DNA from: Desulfitobacterium sp038181555
GTDB taxonomy: Bacteria > Bacillota > Desulfitobacteriia > Desulfitobacteriales > Desulfitobacteriaceae
NCBI RefSeq assembly: GCF_038181555.1
Contig: NZ_JBBWUA010000010.1
Coordinates: 46,494-110,493, forward strand
Length of the DNA stretch: 64,000 nt
Direction of reading: 5' to 3'
Made by a program: the position numbers and the translations under genes. The stretch's first letter is position 1. Each line of letters begins with the position of its first letter. The notes beneath the pieces are model-generated. The model was given only the letters and a program-made list of their open reading frames with translations. It was not told the origin of the DNA and made no database searches. Positions 8,414-16,437 of the stretch are shown here, one piece after another.

Positions 8414-9595
8414 CTACTCTTTGATTAAAGGAGAAGATGACACTTCTTCATTTTCGCGAGGGCGTCTGGGAGGCTTAGGTCCGAAGAACTGATAATAATG
8501 GCACTCCAAGCGGCCATTGTAGAGCTTTCTGCTTTTATCCCAGCGGCGACCGATCAGAAGCTCAGGATGCTTGTCTGTTGTGATCATATGCAAGGACCAG
8601 GTCTCTAACTGTTTGAAGGTTTCACCCAGGTCGCGATAGAGTTGTTTAACCTCTTCTTCTTCACCTAAGCGTTCCCCGTATGGGGGATTCGTGATGATAT
8701 GACCATATTGAAAACGAGAGCGGACTTCAGCGGCAGGTAGGCGTTGAAAGAAGATTTTATCGGTAAGTCCGGCATCCTCGCAATGAGCTCGGGCTAGCTG
8801 GAGGGCTTTGGAATCGATATCCGAACCGTAAATATGGAGCTCCTGATCCCGCTTATAAAGATCTTCAGCCTCTTCGCGAGCTTCTTGCCACAATTTCTCC
8901 TTAATCGTGGGCCAAGTCTCGGCGACGAATTCACGCTTAAGACCGGGTGCACGATTTAGGGCGATCATAGCAGCCTCGATCGGAATCGTACCTGTGCCGC
9001 AGCAAGGGTCGATTAAGGCGCGATCTGCCTTCCAGTAGCTAAGGTTTATCATAGCTGAGGCTAAGGTTTCCTTCAAAGGAGCTTGACCTGCTAGCTTACG
9101 ATAGCCGCGCTTATGTAGTCCGGCACCGGAGGTGTCGATGGTTAAAGTGGCAATGTCCTTTAACAAAGCGACCTCGATCTTGTACTTGGGACCGGTTTCT
9201 TTAAACCAACTGATGCCGTAAACCTCTTTCAGCCGTTCGACGATTGCCTTTTTGACGATGGCTTGACAATCAGAAATGCTAAAAAGCTTCGACTTGATAG
9301 ATTTTCCCTCCACGGGGAATTCAGCATCGATGGGTAGCCATTGTTCCCAGGGGAGGGCTTTGGTTTGTTGGAAGAGCTCTTCAAAGGTCAGCGCTTTGAA
9401 TTCGCCCATTTTTAGGAGCACACGCTCTGCTGAACGCAACCAAAGATTACTTCGACAAACTCCTAGTTCATTGGCCATAAAGGTAATCTTGCCGTTTTCA
9501 ACTTTCGTATCTGTATAGCCAAGATTATGGAGCTCTCGATTCACTATAGCTTCAATGCCAAAGGCGCTGGTGGCAATTAGTTCGATTTTAGCCAA
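8414..9595 (-). CDS. THUMP-domain class I RNA methyltransferase (RlmL/YpsC type)
   Basis: A putative SAM-dependent guanine-N2 methyltransferase acting on 23S rRNA. The N-terminal THUMP region (about residues 40-150) binds RNA. The methyltransferase domain carries LIDPCCGTGTIPIEAAMI (SAM loop) and the catalytic NPPYGERLGEEEE. I prefer the TTG at 9595, giving LAKIELIATSAFGIEAIV, because AAGGGTG sits 7-8 bases upstream and homologues begin there. An ATG at 9613 in the same frame is the alternative. The C-terminal 20 residues are charged. The exact methylated position is not inferable. Confidence 0.85.
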   Translation of the reverse strand: MAKIELIATSAFGIEAIVNRELHNLGYTDTKVENGKITFMANELGVCRSNLWLRSAERVLLKMGEFKALTFEELFQQTKALPWEQWLPIDAEFPVEGKSIKSKLFSISDCQAIVKKAIVERLKEVYGISWFKETGPKYKIEVALLKDIATLTIDTSGAGLHKRGYRKLAGQAPLKETLASAMINLSYWKADRALIDPCCGTGTIPIEAAMIALNRAPGLKREFVAETWPTIKEKLWQEAREEAEDLYKRDQELHIYGSDIDSKALQLARAHCEDAGLTDKIFFQRLPAAEVRSRFQYGHIITNPPYGERLGEEEEVKQLYRDLGETFKQLETWSLHMITTDKHPELLIGRRWDKSRKLYNGRLECHYYQFFGPKPPRRPRENEEVSSSPLIKE

Positions 9596-9730
9596 GCTGG
9601 TATCACCCTTCATTCAATAAATTCTTCTTCTATCATAATGACTGAAACGCAGAAAGGCAAGTCAAGCACATTTATTTGGGTAATTTATAAAGTAGGAATT
9701 CGCTTGTCAACTAACGCAAATCCAGATAGG

Positions 9731-9880
9731 ATAAGCATAGGGTAATACAGGGGTATAACAGACTACGGCAGGGATAAGATAGAGCATTGCGACGATAAGA
9801 CAGAGCACAAAATATATGAGACAGAGCACTAAGTAGATAAACACAGAGTAGTAGTACGGGGCTAAAACAGTGTATAGCGA
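9731..9880. repeat. Degenerate 21-bp tandem repeat (minisatellite)
   Basis: Copies at 9773, 9794, 9815 and 9836 share a core like GATAAGACAGAGCA at an exact 21-base period. Weaker copies can be seen on both sides (about 9731, 9752 and 9857). It fills most of the 300-base gap before the CPBP protease gene. No convincing gene is present in the gap. Confidence 0.65.
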
Positions 9881-9921
9881 AGATAAGCTTACAGCACCAC
9901 GTGTACAAAGGAGGAAATACA

Positions 9922-10587
9922 GTGTCCAATATGGAGGACGATCATCATCAGCTTCAGCAGGAGACTCAACTTCAGCAGGAGACCCAGCTTCGAGCGGCTC
10001 TACTTCCTTCTTTTTGGCTTACGCAGCTTTTGCTCTTGATTCCCGGAGGAGGACTCTTTTGGCTATTCTATCTTCGGAAGGGCTACACTTTACAGAATTT
10101 CTTCTCTTGGGATAATGCTGTGGGTATTTGGATTCTAGGAACTGCAGTGGCGATTTTGGGAATGGGCATTCAACTCGTCGCATGGCGAGTTTTTCCGGTG
10201 GATGCTTTCGATGACGGGGGAGTAAATCGGCTCTTATTGGAGTTGCCAACCTCGACTCTCGGCCCCATGTTTTTGGTCGGTGCCTTCTCGGAGGAGCTTT
10301 TGGTGCGTGGAGTGGTTCAAACAGGCCTTAGCACAGCATTCGGACCGATCCAAGGGATCTTTTTCACTAGTCTCTTATTTACTGCCATGCATATGCGCTA
10401 TCTGAAAAAACCGGTTCTTATGAGTGGGGTATTTCTCATCAGTTTGATCCTATGTTCGCTCTACGGCTTGACCGGCACCCTTTGGGCCACGGTCTGGGCT
10501 CATTTTCTCTACAATTTGGGAGCCTCCATCTTAGCCAAAAAGTACTATCTGCCCTTTCTACAAACCAGCCAAACGCCCGAAGATTAG
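9922..10587 (+). CDS. CPBP family intramembrane metalloprotease
   Basis: A membrane protease-like protein of the CAAX-prenyl-protease/bacteriocin-processing (CPBP, ABI) family. It has about six membrane segments. The three conserved motifs are present: FSEELLVRGVV (EExxxR), a His in FTAMHMRYL, and a His in WAHFLYN. The GTG at 9922 is chosen because AAAGGAGG ends 7 bases before it. The N-terminal 30 residues are Gln/Glu-rich with a small LQQETQ repeat. The substrate is unknown; members act in peptide processing or self-immunity, but no bacteriocin gene is seen nearby. Confidence 0.8.
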   Translation: MSNMEDDHHQLQQETQLQQETQLRAALLPSFWLTQLLLLIPGGGLFWLFYLRKGYTLQNFFSWDNAVGIWILGTAVAILGMGIQLVAWRVFPVDAFDDGGVNRLLLELPTSTLGPMFLVGAFSEELLVRGVVQTGLSTAFGPIQGIFFTSLLFTAMHMRYLKKPVLMSGVFLISLILCSLYGLTGTLWATVWAHFLYNLGASILAKKYYLPFLQTSQTPED

Positions 10588-10672
10588 AGTCAATTGACAA
10601 ACATTCCCTCTATAAGTCTTTGCCTAGCCTAAGGTATAATTAAGAAAAGAGGTACAAGATGAGGGGGATTTA

Positions 10673-10948
10673 ATGTTTAGTCAAATGATGCTACCCGGTC
10701 TATTGCTGGCCATTGGCTTTGCTGGATTGATATGGTGGATTTTAGAGCACTTTACCTCATTAAACCCCTCGAAGATCGATGGAATTGCTGTAGTTGGTGG
10801 ATTGGCCGTGTCCTTTATCATCTCATTAAGCATGCGAGGTCTCCTGAGTCAACCGATTCAGGTCGTTTCGGCAGTGTTCGTTCTTGTCTTTAGTTATGGA
10901 TTTGTTCAATGGCAACAGCGGCGGAAAATGACCCGTGATCAACAGTAG
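10673..10948 (+). CDS. Small membrane protein, unknown function
   Basis: 91 residues with three hydrophobic segments (about residues 6-27, 39-56 and 62-80) and a basic C-terminus QQRRKMTRDQQ. GAGGGGG lies 5-6 bases before the ATG, and a TATAAT-like -10 occurs at 10635-10640. No family motif is recognised. It lies between the CPBP protease and a terminator, so it may be expressed from its own promoter. Confidence 0.6.
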   Translation: MFSQMMLPGLLLAIGFAGLIWWILEHFTSLNPSKIDGIAVVGGLAVSFIISLSMRGLLSQPIQVVSAVFVLVFSYGFVQWQQRRKMTRDQQ

Positions 10949-11034
10949 GTTAGTGGGGATCACTTTTGGATGACAAGATGATCTGCATAAGGGATAAGAT
11001 AATTTGTATTAGAAGTATTCAGATACACGAACAA

Positions 11035-11088
11035 AAAAGAGCAAGGCCATCTGAGCTGAACCCAGCTCAAATCCTTGCTCTTTTCTGT
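11035..11088 (+). terminator. Intrinsic terminator
   Basis: Stem AAAAGAGCAAGG / CCTTGCTCTTTT (11035-11046, 11073-11084) with an inner GAGCTG-AACC-CAGCTC hairpin and a T-run. It serves the small membrane gene and possibly also the convergent DUF1540 gene. Confidence 0.85.
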
Positions 11089-11140
11089 TTTAAAAGGGTT
11101 TTGGCAACTCAGGATGGAATAATCATTTATTGTCGAATGA

Positions 11141-11323
11141 TTACTTCAAGGTCCCATTAGGAACGAAGGTTGCGCAGTCGGTCATTTCAGAGGTTTTAGC
11201 ATTGGGAGCTTGAACTTCGATTTCTTGAGCATAACAGTGGTCATTTCCCCAATAATGGCAGCTGTTCACTACACATTTGACTCCTTGAAGATGGGAACTT
11301 ATTTTGTCAATTCGTCCAGGCAT
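11141..11323 (-). CDS. DUF1540 domain small Cys-rich protein
   Basis: About 60 residues. The Cys/His pattern VKCVVNSCHYWGNDHCYA plus a later Cys in TDCATF is that of DUF1540, a clostridial family with probable metal binding and unknown role. Two ATGs compete. The second (11323, MPGRIDKIS) has AGGAGG about 8 bases away, while the upstream ATG at 11329 is only 2 bases from it. The gene is monocistronic. Confidence 0.7.
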   Translation of the reverse strand: MPGRIDKISSHLQGVKCVVNSCHYWGNDHCYAQEIEVQAPNAKTSEMTDCATFVPNGTLK

Positions 11324-11453
11324 TAGCATGTCCTCCTTTTTTCTCAGGCATTAATACACGCCTGATACACTACATAATCTCCCACAAAGTTTATTTTTTA
11401 TGAGAAGAAAATATTAGCTGAAGGAAATTTTAGATATTTGAGGTGGAAGAATT

Positions 11454-13805
11454 TTGGGCAAGACCTTACTTGTTGCCGAGAAACCCTCCCAAGCCAGAGA
11501 ATATGCCAAGACTCTTGGCGTAAAGGGCAAAGGAGAAGGATATTTTGCGAATGAAGAGTACATCATTTCCTGGTGTATTGGTCATCTCTTTGAGCTGAAG
11601 TCTCCCGAGACCTATATGGATCTCGATAAGGTTGGCAAGCGTTGGGGTATCCACCGCCTACCGGTACTACCGCAGGTAGGGGAATTTAAGCACGGTTTAA
11701 AGCTCAGCACCCAAAAGCAATTTAAGGTATTGGAACGTCTTCTTAAATCGCAGGAGATTGAACAGGTTATCTGTGGGACTGACGCCGACCGCGAGGGACA
11801 GTTGCTTTTCCAAGAGGTTTGGGATGCGGTTGGCTGCCAGAAGCCGCTTTTTCGGCTCTGGATTTCGTCCTTGACCCAAGAGGCTATACGCGAGGGTATG
11901 GCGAAATTGCGCCCCTTTCACGAAGTAGAGGGCCTGGCGCAGGCAGGCTATGGGCGCTCCTATGGGGACTGGGATTTCGGGATGAATTTGACGGAAGGAT
12001 TTAGCGCCCTTTTTGGTAGCTTTGATCCGATCAGAAAAAAACCCAATGTGATCTCCATGGGTCGAGTACAGACTCCGACCTTAGCCCTTGTTGTGGAACG
12101 AGAGTGGTCTATTCAGAACTTTGTACCCGTTTCCTATGTGGAGATTGAAGCAGAGTTTACAAGTGATAAGGGCATTTACAAAGGAAAATGGTTTGATCCG
12201 GCTGCAAAAAAGTCGCGAACAAGCAAAGGTCAAGCTAAGAGCCCAGAGGATAACCAGGAACAAGAGAAATCCTCCTTAGACTTAGCTCGGGGAAATGAGA
12301 TCATCGACAAGGTTCAAGGGAAAATGGGAAAGGTCCATTCGATAAAAGAGAAGGAGAGCATGGAGCATCATCCTTTGCTGTTTGATTTAACATCTTTGAC
12401 AGTTGCAGCTTCTAAACGCTATGGCTTTGGAGCGGAGAAGGTGCTAAAGATTGCGCAATCCCTCTACGAGAAGAAAGCGATTACTTATCCCAGAACGGAT
12501 TGTAATTTCTTGCCCCCCGATTTATTACCTAAGCTTAAAGCACATGTACAGGCACTGCAGAACGGACCCTATGGGCAGTGGGCCGAGAAAGCTTTGGCCC
12601 TGCCTCTTCCCAAAGGGAAACGGGTCATCAATGAGATTACGGCTCACCATGCGATTATCCCAACCACGGAAAAGGTTGGCTCAAACTTAAGTCCGGATGA
12701 GGTAAAGATCTGGGAAATGATTGTGTTGCGGTTCCTAACCATCTGGTTTCCGTCGGCCCGCTACGCAGAAAAAGAGATCGTCACAGTAGTGGATAGCGAG
12801 TCGTTTATGACCAAGGGAAGGGTTTTACTGGAGGCGGGCTGGAAAGAGGTTGAAAGCTCAGCAAAGCATCCGGCTTCCTCAGGCAAGAGCAAGGACGAAA
12901 AAGAAAACGATGACCAACCGTCTGGGCTACTTCCCAATATGCTTAAGGATGACGAGGTTTTAGCCAAAAGCTGTCAGGCTCTCCAGAAGGAAACCAAACC
13001 ACCGAAACGCTATACCCAAGGGGATTTGATCAAAGCCATGGAAGGTGCCGGTAAAGAGATTGAAGACGAGATGCTGCGTCAACAATTAAAAGGTAAAGGC
13101 TTAGGAACTGTGGCCACCCGGGCAGCGATCATTGAAAACCTTTTAGATCGGGAATATCTGGTTCAACAACAGAAGGTTCTCGCACCTACAGAAAAGGGTG
13201 TCGAGCTAATCGGCTTGATAAAAGAACGCTTGCCACAGGCACAGTTGTTAATCAGTGCGGAAATGACCGGACAAATGGAATATGAATTGGCGCAGGTGGA
13301 GCGGGGTGAAATTCCCTTAAGCCACTATATGTCAAGGGTAGAACAAGCCATACGCAATATTATTGAAGAATTGCGTCGCTTTGAATCCACCTATGGGAAA
13401 AAGCCTATTGCTTTTGGGGGAGATACAAAAAAAGGAATGCATAGTGAGAGGGCAACGAACATAAAGAGTACTCTACCGGAAAAAGAGCCTTTAAAGGGAC
13501 AGGTGGTTGAAGTGCTGGGGATTTGTCCGAGCTGTGGCGGTGGAGTCGTCGAACGGGAAAAGGGCTATGGCTGTCAGAACTGGCAAACGGGATGTCCGTT
13601 CATAGTTTGGAAAAATTCAATCTGCGGGAAAGTACTAACCCCCACTCAAGTAAAAAGTCTCTTAGATAAGGGAAAAACTCCCTTGATTCAAGGATTTCGC
13701 TCCAAGACCGGAAAGAGCTTTCAGGCCTATCTGGTTTGGGAAAACCCTTCAACTGGAAAGCTGCGCTTTGAATTTGAGAAGAAAGGCGATATAGGGAGAA
13801 GGTGA
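11454..13805 (+). CDS. topB: DNA topoisomerase III
   Basis: A type IA topoisomerase that passes single strands and decatenates DNA. The Toprim domain is at the N-terminus (LLVAEKPSQAREYAK, acidic TDADREGQLL). The catalytic Tyr is about residue 345 in AITYPRTDCNF. A C-terminal four-cysteine zinc ribbon spans about residues 683-710. The start is TTG with GAGGTGG upstream. At 783 residues it is longer than usual. Extra length is contributed by a low-complexity insert (KKSRTSKGQAKSPEDNQEQE, about residues 250-270) and another around 465-485. It has no obvious operon partner. Confidence 0.93.
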   Translation: MGKTLLVAEKPSQAREYAKTLGVKGKGEGYFANEEYIISWCIGHLFELKSPETYMDLDKVGKRWGIHRLPVLPQVGEFKHGLKLSTQKQFKVLERLLKSQEIEQVICGTDADREGQLLFQEVWDAVGCQKPLFRLWISSLTQEAIREGMAKLRPFHEVEGLAQAGYGRSYGDWDFGMNLTEGFSALFGSFDPIRKKPNVISMGRVQTPTLALVVEREWSIQNFVPVSYVEIEAEFTSDKGIYKGKWFDPAAKKSRTSKGQAKSPEDNQEQEKSSLDLARGNEIIDKVQGKMGKVHSIKEKESMEHHPLLFDLTSLTVAASKRYGFGAEKVLKIAQSLYEKKAITYPRTDCNFLPPDLLPKLKAHVQALQNGPYGQWAEKALALPLPKGKRVINEITAHHAIIPTTEKVGSNLSPDEVKIWEMIVLRFLTIWFPSARYAEKEIVTVVDSESFMTKGRVLLEAGWKEVESSAKHPASSGKSKDEKENDDQPSGLLPNMLKDDEVLAKSCQALQKETKPPKRYTQGDLIKAMEGAGKEIEDEMLRQQLKGKGLGTVATRAAIIENLLDREYLVQQQKVLAPTEKGVELIGLIKERLPQAQLLISAEMTGQMEYELAQVERGEIPLSHYMSRVEQAIRNIIEELRRFESTYGKKPIAFGGDTKKGMHSERATNIKSTLPEKEPLKGQVVEVLGICPSCGGGVVEREKGYGCQNWQTGCPFIVWKNSICGKVLTPTQVKSLLDKGKTPLIQGFRSKTGKSFQAYLVWENPSTGKLRFEFEKKGDIGRR

Positions 13806-13940
13806 CAATTGACATTAATTTTGCTAAGATAAATTTAGATTAGAAAATGCTTTTTTTCTATAGAAGTGGAAAAAAAGCATACTCATTCGAATAAAATGAA
13901 GCAGGCTACCTTTGCTGTAGACATGAAGGGGGGAGAGAAT

Positions 13941-14645
13941 ATGGGAAGTAGCTGGGAAAGTATCGCTGTTGCTATTGTTATTATCCTCTTATTCTATTTT
14001 GGAAAGCGTTATGCCCCTCAAATCAAAGAGAATCAAAAACGAGTCAAAGTAAAACAACCCAAAGAGGAAAGTAAAGCCTTGGAAATGATTCTATCGAAAA
14101 AGGAAAATAAAGTTACCCAATCGAGGGCTTCTCATACATCAAGTACAGTGGCTAGCCTTGTTCTGCATCCCCACACCTTTGAGCGAGCCAAAAGAGAGTA
14201 TTTACAACATGCACAGCGCTTTTTGGGTGCCTATGAGCTGTTATATTTATCCTGCTATGGAAATTTAGGCGGAGAAAGAAAAGTGCAGTTATTAAAGAAT
14301 TGGGAGGAAGGAATCCTCAGCACAGACGCTCCTAATTTTATTCTGGCATGGAATACATGCGTTCAAAAACATTGTGGTAGGAATTTTTACAGCAAAGGAA
14401 ATCCTAAAGGCAATACAATGGGAAATTCTAAGGAAAAAATTGATTATGAAGTGGTGGATCTGATTCTCCAAGATTGGCTTAAGCTTTTGCTCAAATGGGG
14501 ACTTCATCGGGAACCCAGAGGGTATACCCAGTCTGAGTTGCAGGGGGGGGAACCCTTAGGAGCTACAGAACTAAATTATTACTGGCTACTTAATGGAGAG
14601 GTTCTCGAAGAAGGGCAACTAAAAGCACAATCTTCGGGACAATAA
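13941..14645 (+). CDS. Single-pass membrane protein, unknown function
   Basis: About 234 residues. An N-terminal membrane anchor (IAVAIVIILLFYFGKRYA) is followed by a Lys-rich linker and then a soluble helical domain (about residues 75-225). The ATG at 13941 is preceded by AAGGGGGGAG. An in-frame GTG at 13866 would add 25 residues but has no ribosome site. A run of eight G at 14543-14550 near the 3' end is a possible slippage site: the last about 33 residues depend on its length. No family is recognised. Confidence 0.6.
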   Translation: MGSSWESIAVAIVIILLFYFGKRYAPQIKENQKRVKVKQPKEESKALEMILSKKENKVTQSRASHTSSTVASLVLHPHTFERAKREYLQHAQRFLGAYELLYLSCYGNLGGERKVQLLKNWEEGILSTDAPNFILAWNTCVQKHCGRNFYSKGNPKGNTMGNSKEKIDYEVVDLILQDWLKLLLKWGLHREPRGYTQSELQGGEPLGATELNYYWLLNGEVLEEGQLKAQSSGQ

Positions 14646-14659
14646 GCTCCGGGGTAGTA

Positions 14660-14695
14660 AAAAAGATGTTGATTAAAATCAACATCTTTTTGTTC
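14660..14695 (+). terminator. Intrinsic terminator
   Basis: An AT-rich hairpin with arms AAAAAGATGTTGATT and AATCAACATCTTTTT followed by more T. It separates the preceding gene from the tetR-RND operon. Confidence 0.75.
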
Positions 14696-14717
14696 TTGAC
14701 AGGTAAAGAATCTCATA

Positions 14718-14745
14718 GGAAACTATAGATACTGATATAGTTTCC
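14718..14745. promoter_or_regulatory. Probable TetR operator
   Basis: Inverted repeat GGAAACTATA / TATAGTTTCC (14718-14727 and 14736-14745) with an 8-base spacer. It is placed 18 bases before the TTG start of the TetR gene. Arm length and position fit an autoregulatory TetR operator. Confidence 0.7.
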
Positions 14746-14763
14746 GCAGGGGAGGAGAAATAT

Positions 14764-15327
14764 TTGCGCGATCGCATATTAGGAAAAGCTTATGAACTGA
14801 TCCAGCGCTATGGCTTGCGTGGGTTCACCATGGATGATGTGGCCAGTGACCTAGGGATTAGTAAAAAGACGATTTACAAAGTCTTTCAGTCCAAAAATCA
14901 ACTGATTAGCGAGCTGGTGGATAATATCGTTGAGATGGAAAAACGGACTTTTTGTGAAGCCATCGCTGAGCAAGCGACTTGGTTAGAGAAGTTTGAGGCC
15001 ATGCTTACTATGTATACTCCAGAGGATATCCCTTTTCGACTGGTGGATGAGCTTTACCGTAACTATCCTCAAGAAAAAGAAAAAATTGAGAGATTGGCAG
15101 AGTTTCGACAAGCCATACTTTATCCTCTCATTGAAGAAGGTCAGGAGGAGGGGAAGATTCGCGCGGATCTCAATCCGGTGATTATCGTGGCCATGATCCA
15201 TAATCTGTTTATGACACCGGCTGATTCGAAAATGCTGGAATCCCAAGATATTACGATTAAGCAGCTTCTTGAACAAATGAAGAATCTCTTTTTTCATGGG
15301 ATTCTCAAGAATGGGGAGGACAACTAG
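14764..15327 (+). CDS. TetR-family repressor of the RND operon
   Basis: The N-terminal HTH covers residues about 5-45 (YGLRGFTMDDVASDLGISKK, recognition helix TIYKVFQ). The rest is a helical ligand domain of normal length (187 aa). It starts with TTG, GGGGAGGAG upstream. Its stop abuts the ATG of the membrane fusion protein gene, so all three genes form one operon. The inverted repeat immediately upstream is its likely operator. The inducing compound is unknown. Confidence 0.85.
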   Translation: MRDRILGKAYELIQRYGLRGFTMDDVASDLGISKKTIYKVFQSKNQLISELVDNIVEMEKRTFCEAIAEQATWLEKFEAMLTMYTPEDIPFRLVDELYRNYPQEKEKIERLAEFRQAILYPLIEEGQEEGKIRADLNPVIIVAMIHNLFMTPADSKMLESQDITIKQLLEQMKNLFFHGILKNGEDN

Positions 15328-16437
15328 ATGTTTAGGACAAAAGCGTGGACCTTAACTTCATTTTTCCTTATCTTTACCTTCATACTCGCAGGCTGCACAG
15401 AGCAAGCGGCGGTGATCACTCCCGAAAAAGAAAAATTGATCCAAGTTCAAGAAGCTAAAGAAGAAAAGTTTCCTCTTGAATTACGCTATACTGGGCTGAC
15501 CTCTTCTGGGGAGGTGGCGAAGCACAGCTTTAAGATTCCCGGCAAACTAAGTGCCATAACTGTAGAAAAAGGTAGTGCAGTAAAGGCCGGACAAAGGCTT
15601 GCTTCCTTGGATACCACGGAGTATAATTTGGCACTTCAAGCCGCGCAACTCGATGTCACCAAGTCGGAGAAGGCCTATCAAGAGGCTCAGAACAATTACC
15701 GAAAAATGGAACAGCTCTTCCAAGCTGGTGCCTTGGCGGAAGCAGATTTAATCAAGCTTAAGCTGGACCTTGATGTGAAGGAAGCAACCTATCAGCAAGC
15801 AAAGATTGGCCATCAAGCCAAACAAGTACAGCTTAACGATGCTCAGCTCTATGCCAATAAGGAAGGCTATGTAGTGGATATTCTTTTCCGTGAAGGTGAG
15901 ATTATCGCCGCCGGCTATCCTGTGGTGGTGATTCGTTCCCCTGAACAGAAGGTTACGGTAGGAGTGTCCCAAAAGGACATTCAGAAGGTTAAAGTGGGAG
16001 ATGCCGTCGAGGTTTCAGTTGATGGGAAAACGGTCAAAGGAAAAGTAGAACGACTTGATGCCGTCCCCGATGCACAGACCCGCACTTATAATGCAGAGAT
16101 TCTTATCACTGAACCGTATCCCGAGGATTCCTTTTATCTGGGGGCCACGGCAGAAGTAAAGTTTGCTCAAGGTGAGGCTGCCGGAGTTTGGGTTCCTTTG
16201 GCTTGTGTCCTTAACGATGGTGAAGATTATATCTTTATCGTGGAGGACGAGCGGTCCGTTAAAAGAAACATAAAACTCTTGGATGTCCAAGGGTTCAATG
16301 TGCGGGTAGAGGGGTTGAAGAGCGGAGAGCAGTATGTAACCAGCGGCATGAAAACCTTAAAGGAAGGAAATAAAGTGAAGATCCAAAGTGAGGTTAGCCC
16401 TAATCAGCAAAGTGAGGTTAACTCCAATGAGCAATAA
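15328..16437 (+). CDS. RND efflux periplasmic-adaptor-type lipoprotein (membrane fusion protein)
   Basis: A 369-residue HlyD/AcrA-type adaptor. It has a signal peptide with lipobox ILAGC (Cys near residue 23). A biotinyl-lipoyl half-motif (FKIPGKLSAITVEKGSAVKA) is followed by a coiled-coil hairpin (about residues 90-165), a second lipoyl half and beta-barrel. It ends in a duplicated tail QSEVSPNQ/QSEVNSNE. It bridges the RND pump to the cell exterior, with no outer membrane protein expected in this cell type. The ATG directly follows the tetR stop, and its end overlaps the pump gene by 11 bases. Confidence 0.88.
   Translation: MFRTKAWTLTSFFLIFTFILAGCTEQAAVITPEKEKLIQVQEAKEEKFPLELRYTGLTSSGEVAKHSFKIPGKLSAITVEKGSAVKAGQRLASLDTTEYNLALQAAQLDVTKSEKAYQEAQNNYRKMEQLFQAGALAEADLIKLKLDLDVKEATYQQAKIGHQAKQVQLNDAQLYANKEGYVVDILFREGEIIAAGYPVVVIRSPEQKVTVGVSQKDIQKVKVGDAVEVSVDGKTVKGKVERLDAVPDAQTRTYNAEILITEPYPEDSFYLGATAEVKFAQGEAAGVWVPLACVLNDGEDYIFIVEDERSVKRNIKLLDVQGFNVRVEGLKSGEQYVTSGMKTLKEGNKVKIQSEVSPNQQSEVNSNEQ

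Noticed and set aside
9731..9880. CRISPR array before the CPBP gene
   Set aside because: Period is only 21 bases with degenerate units and no unique spacers; no cas genes nearby.
9711..9929. Minus-strand 72-residue frame with heptad-like xALSYxx repeats
   Set aside because: The pattern is explained by the 21-bp minisatellite; it overlaps the protease start and has no family-like sequence.
14696..14701. TTGACA as -35 of the tetR operon
   Set aside because: No acceptable -10 at 16-18 bases; the closest TATA-like boxes are too far, so a promoter was not called.
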